Shown: in pieces, positions 1-6,248 of the stretch
Numbering within the stretch: position 1 is the first letter of the stretch
Layout of the letters: every line of letters begins with the position of its first letter
Assembly (NCBI GenBank): GCA_937898265.1
Contig: CALEJM010000097.1
Coordinates: 1-6,296, forward strand
DNA: 6,296 nt
Source of the DNA: an uncultured Porphyromonadaceae bacterium
Lineage (GTDB): Bacteria > Bacteroidota > Bacteroidia > Bacteroidales > Paludibacteraceae
Reading direction: 5' to 3'
Notes under the pieces: model-generated
The model's database searches: none
What the model was told of the DNA's origin: nothing
The model's input: the letters and a program-made list of their open reading frames with translations, nothing else
Translations under genes and position numbers: made by a program

Positions 1-1
1 G

Positions 2-1495
2 TTGACCTTCATCGACGCCACCATGCCTCCAACCGCCAACATCAACTACATCAACAATATCCACCTCTGCCAGAAATTCGCCATGGTTGACGACCGTCAC
101 TATGCGCCGATGGAGATGAACCACGGACTGGGCATGCAGCTCTTCCACGCCGACACTGCCAAACACTACTTCGCGGCTATCATGGACTCGCGCATACAGT
201 TCGACTCCGTCTCCGCCTTTGGTCACACCGTCGACCACTCCCCTTACGGTCGTATCGACACCACCCACCAGAATTTCGTGCAGGCGATGGCTGCCGCCGA
301 CAACACCAAGATCATGCGTGTGGCCAACTACCTCGTCTATATCATCAACTCCGGCTATATCCCCGTAGGTCCCATCGAGTTCGGACCATTCACCGAGTTC
401 TTCCGTGGCGACCAGATTCAGGGCTTCCGCCCAACCCTCGGACTCCGCACCAGCGAGAAACTCTGTCCGTGGTTCTCCATTGGCGGCTATGCGGGCTACG
501 GCGTACGCAACAAACAGTGGAGCTACGGCGGCGATCTCCGTTTCCGCTTTGGTCCCGACTATGCCCACAGCCTCACCGCTTCCTATTACGACGATTACTA
601 CCGTGTTGACTTCCAACGAACCTATGGCCCTATCGACCAATATGTGGACCGCGGCGAAAACCTCTTCAACATCGGTTGCAAATACCACCAACTCCTCCAT
701 CAGCGCATCGCCCGACTCAACTACAGCTACGATGCCGCTCCGTTCAAACTCTTTGTGGAAGGCAACTACCACCGCTATTTCGGTGGCGACTCGCTCCCGC
801 TGCTCTCTGCCCAGACCAACGAACCGTTGGAATATATGGATGTGCAGACCGTTCGCGTAGGTTTGCGTTTTGCGCCAAAGGAGAAATCGGTGGACTACTT
901 CTTCCACCATCACCACCTCACCTCCCACAAACCGGTGGTCAGCCTCGTGGGCACCTACGGACACTACAACACCGGCGAGACCCAAGGCAACTACGGTGCC
1001 ATCACCTTGAGTATGTACCACTTCTGGCACACCTCAATCGGCGAACTGCGCTACTCCGTCAGCGGCAACTACCTCTTCGGCAATGCCCCTTATACCCAAC
1101 TCTTTACGCCACGCACCCAGAGCGGCCGTTGGTTCAACTGCTTGCGATTCAACAGTCTCAACCAGACCCTCTACCTCAGCGACGCCATGCTTGAGGCACA
1201 TGCCAACTTCTTTACCAACGGCTGGATCTTCAACCACATCCCAGGCGTGAAACGTCTGAACTTCCGCGAGGAGATGTTCATCAAGGCGGCTTGGGGCGGA
1301 CTCCGTCCTGGCCACGCTGCCGTCATGCCGTTGCCTAATCAGTATTCCCTCCGCGTCCCCTATGTTGAGGCGGGCGTCGGAATATCCAATATCTTCAGTC
1401 TGTTCACCCTGGAGTTCGTCTGGCAGTTGACCCACCGCAAAGACTGTCCTGACGAAAACTTCGGCATCAAATTCAAAATACAACCTACTTTGTAA
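2..1495 (+). CDS. DUF5686-type outer membrane beta-barrel protein, 5'-truncated by window edge
   Basis: This is the C-terminal 497 residues of a larger protein; the frame is open to the left edge and the TTG at position 2 is not a credible start. The content is rich in Tyr, Phe, Gly and alternating polar/hydrophobic stretches, as in outer-membrane beta strands. Recognisable blocks, numbered from the first visible codon, are SGYIPVGPIEFGP (117-129), IQGFRPTLGLRTS (139-151), GGYAGYG (161-167), NGWIFNHIP followed by FREE in the C-terminal third, and YVEAGVGISNIF followed by FVWQLTHRKD near the end. These match what I remember of Bacteroidota DUF5686 proteins, which usually run to about 800 aa with an N-terminal carboxypeptidase-regulatory-like domain and a barrel. 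That N-terminal part would lie outside the window. The protein ends in Leu rather than the common terminal Phe. A four-His run at 905-916 lies between predicted strands. The family's molecular role is not established. The stop is 3 nt before ispH, suggesting cotranscription. Confidence 0.75.
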   Translation: MTFIDATMPPTANINYINNIHLCQKFAMVDDRHYAPMEMNHGLGMQLFHADTAKHYFAAIMDSRIQFDSVSAFGHTVDHSPYGRIDTTHQNFVQAMAAADNTKIMRVANYLVYIINSGYIPVGPIEFGPFTEFFRGDQIQGFRPTLGLRTSEKLCPWFSIGGYAGYGVRNKQWSYGGDLRFRFGPDYAHSLTASYYDDYYRVDFQRTYGPIDQYVDRGENLFNIGCKYHQLLHQRIARLNYSYDAAPFKLFVEGNYHRYFGGDSLPLLSAQTNEPLEYMDVQTVRVGLRFAPKEKSVDYFFHHHHLTSHKPVVSLVGTYGHYNTGETQGNYGAITLSMYHFWHTSIGELRYSVSGNYLFGNAPYTQLFTPRTQSGRWFNCLRFNSLNQTLYLSDAMLEAHANFFTNGWIFNHIPGVKRLNFREEMFIKAAWGGLRPGHAAVMPLPNQYSLRVPYVEAGVGISNIFSLFTLEFVWQLTHRKDCPDENFGIKFKIQPTL

Positions 1496-1498
1496 GTC

Positions 1499-2356
1499 AT
1501 GACCATCGAGATAGACAGCAATTCGGGCTTTTGCAACGGTGTGGTTCGTGCCATCCGTAAGGCAGAAGAGGAGATGGCAGGGGGCAAGACGCTCTTCTGT
1601 CTGGGCGACATTGTACACAACTCGCACGAGGTGGCGCGTCTGAACCAGATAGGTTTGAAGACCATCGACAAACCGCAGTTTGAACAGCTTCACGACGAGC
1701 GTGTCCTGCTGCGTGCCCATGGAGAGCCCCCTTCAACCTACGCCACTGCCGAGCGCAACCGCATCACCATCATCGACGCCACCTGTCAGGTGGTGCTCAA
1801 ACTGCAGCAGCGCATCCGTGAGGCCTATCTCAACAACCCCGAGAGCCAGATAGTCATCTTTGGCAAGCATGGTCATGCCGAGGTGCTCGGACTCGTGGGA
1901 CAGACCAACGACGAGGCCATCGTGGTTGACAACGACTCCGACCTCAACAAAATCAACTACCACCGTCCGGTCATCCTCTTCTCGCAGACCACCAAGTCGG
2001 TCGACAACTTCCAGCGCATCACCCAGCTGATTGCCCAGCGCCTTGCCCCTGGCGTCGACTTCCGCTATTTCGACACCATCTGTCGTCAGGTGGCCAACCG
2101 CCTGCCAAGCATCCGCGAGTTTGCTCTGCGCTACAACATCATACTCTTTGTGGGCGACGTGAAGAGTTCCAACGGCAAGATGCTCTACGAGGAGTGTTGC
2201 AAAGTCAACAGCAACGTCCACTTCCTCTCATCGATTGCCGACCTCGACCTCTCGTGGTTTGCGGCCGACTCCACCGTGGGAATCTGCGGTGCCACCTCCA
2301 CACCGAAATGGCAGATGGAAGAGGTGGCTGAATACCTTCAACAACAATTTAGATAA
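1499..2356 (+). CDS. ispH: 4-hydroxy-3-methylbut-2-enyl diphosphate reductase (IspH/LytB)
   Basis: IspH is the last enzyme of the cytosolic MEP pathway. It reductively removes the hydroxyl of HMBPP to give IPP and DMAPP, using a [4Fe-4S] cluster held by three cysteines. All three are present: C12 (GFCNGV), C96 (DATCQ) and C195 (DTICRQVANR). Substrate-site residues also align: H40 (IVHNSHEV), H74 (RAHGEPP), H126 and E128 (GHAEVLG), T164/T165 (SQTTKSV), S223-S224-N225 and S267 (GATSTP). At 285 aa it is full length for the short bacterial form. The GHAEVLG, RQVANR and CGATSTP variants are those I recall from Bacteroides IspH. One oddity is Gln at residue 97, where the family normally has Pro after the second cluster cysteine. 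ATG at 1499 puts the GFC motif at the expected distance from the N-terminus. It lies 3 nt after the barrel gene and 23 nt before pfkA, with no Shine-Dalgarno sequence. The product feeds undecaprenyl phosphate and quinone synthesis. Confidence 0.96.
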   Translation: MTIEIDSNSGFCNGVVRAIRKAEEEMAGGKTLFCLGDIVHNSHEVARLNQIGLKTIDKPQFEQLHDERVLLRAHGEPPSTYATAERNRITIIDATCQVVLKLQQRIREAYLNNPESQIVIFGKHGHAEVLGLVGQTNDEAIVVDNDSDLNKINYHRPVILFSQTTKSVDNFQRITQLIAQRLAPGVDFRYFDTICRQVANRLPSIREFALRYNIILFVGDVKSSNGKMLYEECCKVNSNVHFLSSIADLDLSWFAADSTVGICGATSTPKWQMEEVAEYLQQQFR

Positions 2357-2379
2357 AGAAAAAGAAACACTATTAGAAT

Positions 2380-3354
2380 ATGTCAAAAATCAATTGTATC
2401 GGCGTCTTGACGTCGGGTGGCGATGCTCCAGGCATGAACGCTGCCGTAAGAGCGGTGACACGTGCCGCCATCTTCAATGGTAAACGTGTGAAAGCTATCT
2501 ACCGTGGCTACAAAGGCATGGTTGAGGGCGACATCAAAGAGTTTCAGTCGTCGGACGTGAGCAACATCGTTCAAAAAGGTGGTACTATCCTGAAGACAGC
2601 CCGCTGTCAGGAGTTCAAAACGGCAGAGGGTCGCAAGCGAGCCTATGAGTCGTTGTGCAAAGAGGGCATCGACGCCCTTGTGGTTATCGGCGGCGACGGC
2701 ACCTTCACCGGTGCACGCTTCTTTGCCCAGGAGTATGACATCCCTGTGGTAGGCATCCCAGGCACCATCGACAACGACGTGTGCGGCACCGACTCCACCA
2801 TTGGCTACGACACCGCCCTCAACACCATCATGGACGCCGTCGACAAAATCAAAGACACCGCCTCCTCCCACGAGCGCCTCTTCTTCGTGGAGGTGATGGG
2901 TCGCGATGCAGGTTTCCTCGCCTTGAACAGCGCTTTGGCTGCTGGTGCTGAGGCTGCCATCGTGCCAGAAATCAAGACCACCGAGGCGCAACTCGATGAG
3001 TTGATTCACAACGGATTCCGCAAGACGAAAAACAGCTCTATCGTCATTGTTGCCGAAGGTGAGGGTGGTGCGCAAGGACTTGCCGACCGCATCCATCAGC
3101 TCGACCCCGACTACGACGTCCGCGTCTCTATCCTCGGATATATGCAGCGCGGTGGCTCCCCATCCGCCTACGACCGTATCCTTGCCAGCCGTCTTGGCGT
3201 GGCTGCCGTGGAGGCACTTCTCGACGACCAACGCAACATCATGGTGGGCGTGCAAAACGACGAGATTGTTCATGTGCCATTTTCTAAAGCCATCAAAGAC
3301 GACAAACCGTTGAAAGATGACAAATTCCGCATCGTTCAGGTGCTTTCCATCTGA
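2380..3354 (+). CDS. pfkA: ATP-dependent 6-phosphofructokinase (PfkA)
   Basis: PfkA phosphorylates fructose 6-phosphate to fructose 1,6-bisphosphate, the committed glycolytic step, in the cytosol as a homotetramer. The 324 aa match the bacterial type-I enzyme. Visible motifs are [15 protein letters not shown] (12-26, ATP loop), [10 protein letters not shown] (67-76), GGDGT (104-108), PGTIDND (127-133; D131 is the catalytic base), MGRDAG (173-178), E226 and [11 protein letters not shown] (256-266). Gly107 and Gly128 are the residues that mark ATP use; pyrophosphate-dependent relatives carry Asp and Lys there. Residue 254 is Tyr (LGYMQRGG), where E. coli PfkA has His249, a ligand of the sugar phosphate. 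ATG at 2380 places the ATP loop at the usual distance from the N-terminus. The 23-nt leader is A-rich (AAAGAAAAAGAAAC region) with no Shine-Dalgarno, as is usual in Bacteroidota. It follows ispH closely, so the two are probably cotranscribed. A hairpin with a T-tract follows the stop. Confidence 0.96.
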   Translation: MSKINCIGVLTSGGDAPGMNAAVRAVTRAAIFNGKRVKAIYRGYKGMVEGDIKEFQSSDVSNIVQKGGTILKTARCQEFKTAEGRKRAYESLCKEGIDALVVIGGDGTFTGARFFAQEYDIPVVGIPGTIDNDVCGTDSTIGYDTALNTIMDAVDKIKDTASSHERLFFVEVMGRDAGFLALNSALAAGAEAAIVPEIKTTEAQLDELIHNGFRKTKNSSIVIVAEGEGGAQGLADRIHQLDPDYDVRVSILGYMQRGGSPSAYDRILASRLGVAAVEALLDDQRNIMVGVQNDEIVHVPFSKAIKDDKPLKDDKFRIVQVLSI

Positions 3355-3365
3355 CGAAAAACGGT

Positions 3366-3412
3366 TTTACAACACCGCGACAGCAAACCTCTTCGCATTG
3401 TTGAAATTTTTT
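3366..3412 (+). terminator. Candidate intrinsic terminator after pfkA
   Basis: Read by eye, the arms are TTT (3366-3368), a bulged A (3369), CAACA (3370-3374) and GCGA (3377-3380), pairing with TCGC (3393-3396), TGTTG (3399-3403) and AAA (3404-3406). A 2x2 internal loop (CC/AT) separates the two core helices and the apical loop is 12 nt. Six T's follow immediately (3407-3412). It starts 12 nt after the pfkA stop, the right place to end the barrel-ispH-pfkA unit. The stem is weak because of the internal loop, the bulge and modest GC, so termination may be partial. Confidence 0.5.
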
Positions 3413-3426
3413 GTTCCAAAAATTTC
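3403..3426. repeat. Perfect 9-bp AT-rich inverted repeat
   Basis: GAAATTTTT (3403-3411) and AAAAATTTC (3418-3426) are exact reverse complements separated by the 6 nt TGTTCC. The left arm overlaps the closing arm and T-tract of the candidate pfkA terminator. The right arm includes the TTTC proposed as the -33 element of the downstream promoter. It could be an operator for a dimeric regulator, the distal part of a termination signal for either strand, or a chance palindrome in an AT-rich spacer. The repeat itself is certain; its function is not. Confidence 0.55.
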
Positions 3427-3454
3427 CGTATGCCAAAAATGTTTGCTACTTTCG
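3423..3454 (+). promoter_or_regulatory. Candidate Bacteroides-type promoter for the aminotransferase/CoA-transferase unit
   Basis: The Bacteroidota housekeeping consensus is TTTG, then 19-21 bp, then TAnnTTTG. Here TTTC (3423-3426) is followed after 20 bp by TACTTTCG (3447-3454). That is 3 of 4 matches in the -33 element and 5 of 6 fixed positions in the -7 element, at ideal spacing. Initiation would fall near 3460, leaving a leader of about 40 nt before the ATG at 3502. An alternative reading uses TTTG at 3442-3445 with CTCTTTG at 3471-3477, but its spacing and -7 match are worse. The spacer lies between a terminator-like hairpin and a well-translated operon, which supports a promoter here. 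Confidence 0.45.
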
Positions 3455-3477
3455 TGGACGAATTTATACCCTCTTTG

Positions 3478-3501
3478 AATAAAATAAAAACAATATAACT
3501 T
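3478..3501 (+). promoter_or_regulatory. A/T-rich translation leader without Shine-Dalgarno
   Basis: The 24 nt before the aminotransferase start consist almost entirely of A and T (AATAAAATAAAAACAATATA core) and contain no GGAGG-like element. Bacteroidota generally initiate translation on A-rich, unstructured leaders rather than by strong pairing to 16S rRNA, so this stretch supports ATG 3502 as the true start. Confidence 0.5.
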
Positions 3502-4845
3502 ATGAATTTTCCTTTGGATAAACAGTTGGTCGACAATCTCTGCCGAGATTTCGGTCTGACTGATGCCCACATGTTGGGACAAGCCTCAATTCGTCAGATG
3601 GTTGGCGTAATTAAAGAGATTGAAGACAAAGCTGATTGTGAGTTCATTCACATGGAGCTTGGCAACCCTGGTTTGCCAGCAGAGCGTGTGGGTGTCGAGG
3701 CTCAAATCAATGCTTTGAAAGCCGGCGTGGCCAACAAATACCCTATCATCGTTGGTATCGACCCACTCCGTCACTGGGCCTCTGAGTTCATCAAAGCGTT
3801 CTTCAACCTCAACATCCCGGAAGACTGCATCGCCCCTTGCGTAGGCTCTATGCAAGGCTGCTTCGCACTCGACCTCATCATCAGCCAGCTTCGTCCTGAG
3901 CGCAACACCATCCTCTTCTTCGACCCTTGCTTCCCTGTTCAAAAACAGCAATGCAAGGTTATCGGTATCCCTGTCGACACCTTCGAGTTTGGCGACTATC
4001 GTGGCGAGAAACTTCACGACGCATTGGAGGCAAAACTCAAAACTGGCAAAATCGGTGCCATCCTCTTCAGCAACCCTAAAAACCCAAGCTGGATGTGCTT
4101 GAGCGACGAAGAGCTCAAGGTGGTTGGCGAATTGGCTACCAAATACGACGTCATTGTCATCGAGGACTCCGCATACCTCAACATGGACGTGCGCGACCCC
4201 AAACGTGGTCGTCCTTACCAGGCTCCTTATCAACCAAGCGTGGGCCACTACACCCACAACTGCGTTCACATGGTCAGCTGCTCCAAGATTTTCAGCTACG
4301 CCGGCGAACGTGCTGCCGTCATCGCTGTCGACCCTGAGTTGGCCAAACGTCAGTTCCCAGCACTCGCCGAGCGCTACAACAACGACGGTCAGTTCATGCG
4401 CACCCTCATCTATCAAGCCCTCTACGTCCTCTCAAGCGGCACACCACACTCCATTCAATATGCCATTGCTGCCCTCTTCGAGGCTGCCTGCAAAGACGAA
4501 TTGAAATATGTTGAAAACGGCTTAGAATATGCCCGTCGTGCCAACCGTATCAAGGAAATCATGCTCCGCAACGGTTTCCACATCGTCTACGACAAAGACA
4601 CCAACAACGAGGATGTCAGCGACGGCTTCTTCTTCACCTTCGGCTACAAGGACTGGACCGGTGAACAGTTGCTCAACAAACTCATCTACTACGGCGTATC
4701 TGCCATCACCCTCAGCAGCACAGGTGCCAAGAGAGAGGGCATGCGTGGTTGCGCAAGCGCTATCCGCGACGACCAATACGAAGCATTGGAAGAGCGTCTC
4801 CGCCAATTCAATGCCGACTACAAAGATTACAAACACGAAGCATAA
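3502..4845 (+). CDS. PLP-dependent aminotransferase, class I/II (fold type I), substrate unknown
   Basis: The 447-aa protein has the landmarks of the aspartate-aminotransferase superfamily. These are YPIIVGIDPLR (80-90; a variant of the YxxxxGxxxLR substrate-loop motif), VGSMQG (114-119, PLP phosphate loop), SNPKNPSW (190-197; N194 is the ring-hydroxyl Asn), EDSAY (221-225; D222 pairs with the pyridine nitrogen) and SCSKIFSYAGER (259-270; K262 is the Schiff-base lysine). MRGCAS (414-419) probably supplies the carboxylate-binding Arg415. Canonical NPTG is replaced by NPSW. It resembles a family I remember as widespread in Bacteroidota and annotated only as aminotransferase. The sequence does not say which amino acid it uses; alanine, aspartate, aromatic and branched-chain specificity all remain possible, and class III GABA transaminase is excluded by the motifs. 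A CoA-transferase gene follows after 14 nt, suggesting a catabolic role. The gene ends in tandem stops, TAA then TAG. The first 60-70 codons are more T-ending than the rest. Confidence 0.88.
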   Translation: MNFPLDKQLVDNLCRDFGLTDAHMLGQASIRQMVGVIKEIEDKADCEFIHMELGNPGLPAERVGVEAQINALKAGVANKYPIIVGIDPLRHWASEFIKAFFNLNIPEDCIAPCVGSMQGCFALDLIISQLRPERNTILFFDPCFPVQKQQCKVIGIPVDTFEFGDYRGEKLHDALEAKLKTGKIGAILFSNPKNPSWMCLSDEELKVVGELATKYDVIVIEDSAYLNMDVRDPKRGRPYQAPYQPSVGHYTHNCVHMVSCSKIFSYAGERAAVIAVDPELAKRQFPALAERYNNDGQFMRTLIYQALYVLSSGTPHSIQYAIAALFEAACKDELKYVENGLEYARRANRIKEIMLRNGFHIVYDKDTNNEDVSDGFFFTFGYKDWTGEQLLNKLIYYGVSAITLSSTGAKREGMRGCASAIRDDQYEALEERLRQFNADYKDYKHEA

Positions 4846-4859
4846 TAGACACACACAGT

Positions 4860-6161
4860 ATGGCAGACTATCATTTCGTAACGCCTGAAGAGGCGGTGAA
4901 ACTCGTTAAGTCGGGCGACACTATCGTTGTTCAAGGCAGCACCTCTATCCCAGAGGGTTTGCTCAAAGCCCTTACAGCACGCGCTCCAGAACTCAGAGAC
5001 GTTAAGATTATCTCTGGTTTCGGTATCAGCAAGGAGGATGCTCCTTATGCAAAACGTGAGTTGATCGACTCATTCCGCGCTCTCAACATCTTCGTTCCTA
5101 ATAATCTGCGCAGAGCCATGAAAGAGGGTGTGGCCGACACCATCCCTTGTTTCTTGGGCGAAGTGCCAGGCTTGTTCCGCAGCGGCACCGTGCCTGTTGA
5201 CGTTGCTTTCCTCAACGTAAGCGAACCAGACGAGAACGGCTACTGCTCATTCGGTATCTCTGCAGATATCGCTTTCTCTGGCGCTGAGTGTGCCAAGACC
5301 GTCATCGCACAGGTCAACAAATATATGCCACGCACCTTCGGCGACCCAGTGATCCACGTTTCCAAGATTGCTGCCATGTGCCGCATCGACGAACCACTGG
5401 TTGAGGTGCCAACACCAACGCCTTCCGATTTGGAGACCCGCATCGGTAACTTCATCGCTGCCGAGATTCCTGACGGTGCTACCTTGCAAATCGGCGTAGG
5501 CGGCATTCCTAACGCTGTAATCAACGCCCTTAGAGACCACAAACACCTCGGCTTGCACACCGAGGCTATCACCGACGGCGTATTGCCTTTGATTGAAAAG
5601 GGTATCATCGACAACTCACAGAAGAAGATCCTTCCTGGCAAGAGCGTCGGCAGTCTTGTGTTGGGTTCACGCAATCTCTACGATTATATGGACAACAACC
5701 CTGACTTCGTGATCCGCGACGTGGCTTGGACCAATGACCCATTCATCATCCGCCAAAACCCAAAAGCAATGGCCATCAACTCTGCTATCGAGGTTGACTT
5801 GACCGGTCAGATCTGTGCCGACTCTATCGGCGAGACCATCATCTCTGGTGTTGGCGGTCAGCACGACTTCATGTACGGTGCCAGCTTGAGTGAAGGTGGC
5901 AAGTGCTTCATCGCCCTCCCATCTCTCACCAACAAGGGTCAGAGTAAGATTGTTGCCCGCTTGGCTCCAGGTGCTGGCGTTGTCACCACCCGCTTCCAGG
6001 CTCAATACATCGTTACCGAGCACGGCATCGCCTTCTTGAAAGGCAAACCACTCGCAGAGCGTGCCCGCGAACTCATACGCATTGCCGACCCAAGCGTACG
6101 CGAAGACTTGGAGCGCGCTGCCGTTGAGCGTTTCGGCATCGGCTTCCTCCGTCTGAAATAA
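4860..6161 (+). CDS. Acetyl-CoA hydrolase/transferase family protein, probable 4-hydroxybutyrate or butyryl-CoA:acetate CoA-transferase
   Basis: The 433-aa protein belongs to the family with an AcetylCoA_hydro N-terminal half and an AcetylCoA_hyd_C C-terminal half. These enzymes move CoA between acyl groups through a glutamyl-CoA intermediate. Key blocks are GVGGIPNAV (212-220), HTEAITDG (233-240; E235 is the predicted catalytic glutamate, matching the HTE motif of clostridial 4-hydroxybutyrate CoA-transferase), GVGGQHDFMYGAS (330-342), SEGGKCFIALPS (344-355) and TEHGIAFLKGK (386-396). The length fits 4-hydroxybutyrate and butyryl-CoA:acetate enzymes (about 430-450 aa) better than the ~500-aa succinyl-CoA:acetate/Ach1 group. 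I chose ATG 4860 because the protein then begins MADYHFVTPEEA, as relatives do, 14 nt after the aminotransferase stop. An in-frame ATG at 4749 would add 37 basic, unrelated residues and overlap that gene. No Shine-Dalgarno is present. The exact acyl substrate is undetermined; acetate is the likely partner. It is cytosolic and the last gene of its operon. Confidence 0.9.
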   Translation: MADYHFVTPEEAVKLVKSGDTIVVQGSTSIPEGLLKALTARAPELRDVKIISGFGISKEDAPYAKRELIDSFRALNIFVPNNLRRAMKEGVADTIPCFLGEVPGLFRSGTVPVDVAFLNVSEPDENGYCSFGISADIAFSGAECAKTVIAQVNKYMPRTFGDPVIHVSKIAAMCRIDEPLVEVPTPTPSDLETRIGNFIAAEIPDGATLQIGVGGIPNAVINALRDHKHLGLHTEAITDGVLPLIEKGIIDNSQKKILPGKSVGSLVLGSRNLYDYMDNNPDFVIRDVAWTNDPFIIRQNPKAMAINSAIEVDLTGQICADSIGETIISGVGGQHDFMYGASLSEGGKCFIALPSLTNKGQSKIVARLAPGAGVVTTRFQAQYIVTEHGIAFLKGKPLAERARELIRIADPSVREDLERAAVERFGIGFLRLK

Positions 6162-6163
6162 AC

Positions 6164-6191
6164 CTATTCCTCCTCCCTTAGGCGGGAATAG
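6164..6191 (+). other. RNA hairpin directly after the CoA-transferase stop
   Basis: CTATTCC (6164-6170) pairs perfectly with GGAATAG (6185-6191). The helix continues through a U-G pair (6171/6184), a bulged C (6183) and CCT/AGG (6172-6174/6180-6182), closing a 5-nt loop. It begins 2 nt after the stop codon. No T-run follows, so it is not a standard intrinsic terminator. It more probably protects the 3' end of the transcript or helps slow polymerase before the following terminator. Confidence 0.6.
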
Positions 6192-6201
6192 TGCCCAAAA
6201 T

Positions 6202-6248
6202 AGAGTGTTTCTCCTCAGGTCCTTCTGTGGAGAAGCACTTTTTGTTTT
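6202..6248 (+). terminator. Intrinsic terminator of the aminotransferase/CoA-transferase unit
   Basis: AGTGTTTCTCC (6204-6214) pairs with GGAGAAGCACT (6229-6239), 11 bp including one U-G wobble. Above a single U-U mismatch the helix continues with CAG/CTG (6216-6218/6225-6227), closing a 6-nt loop. At the base, G6203-U6240 and A6202-U6241 can add two pairs. The downstream strand runs into TTTTGTTTT (6240-6248). The stem, tail and position 40 nt after the stop make a convincing factor-independent terminator. Confidence 0.85.

Noticed and set aside
2..4. TTG as start codon of the first gene
   Set aside because: The sequence begins inside a barrel protein with no upstream stop, leader or signal peptide, so the gene is cut by the window edge.
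1034..2221. Minus-strand open frames across the end of the barrel gene and ispH
   Set aside because: Both lie antisense to well-supported genes, with no family resemblance, and are explained by codon bias.
2383..3273. Long minus-strand open frame (296 codons) across pfkA
   Set aside because: It lies wholly antisense to an unmistakable gene. Its Val/Asp/His-rich translation matches no family and is what strong C-ending codon bias produces on the opposite strand.
3358..3368. AAAAC-G-GTTTT palindrome just after the pfkA stop
   Set aside because: Its 1-nt centre cannot form an RNA hairpin without opening most of the pairs, and a better terminator structure lies immediately downstream.
3586..4416. 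Long minus-strand open frame (276 codons) across the aminotransferase gene
   Set aside because: A shadow of the real gene, with low-complexity Val/Ala/Asp/Glu composition and no promoter or recognisable motif.
4749..4859. Upstream in-frame ATG that would lengthen the CoA-transferase by 37 residues
   Set aside because: The extra residues are Arg/Pro-rich, unlike the family's N-terminus, and lie within the aminotransferase coding region. ATG 4860 gives the expected start.
6168..6178. GGAGGAGG on the minus strand as a Shine-Dalgarno site
   Set aside because: No minus-strand gene follows it, and the bases are explained by the hairpin after the CoA-transferase stop.
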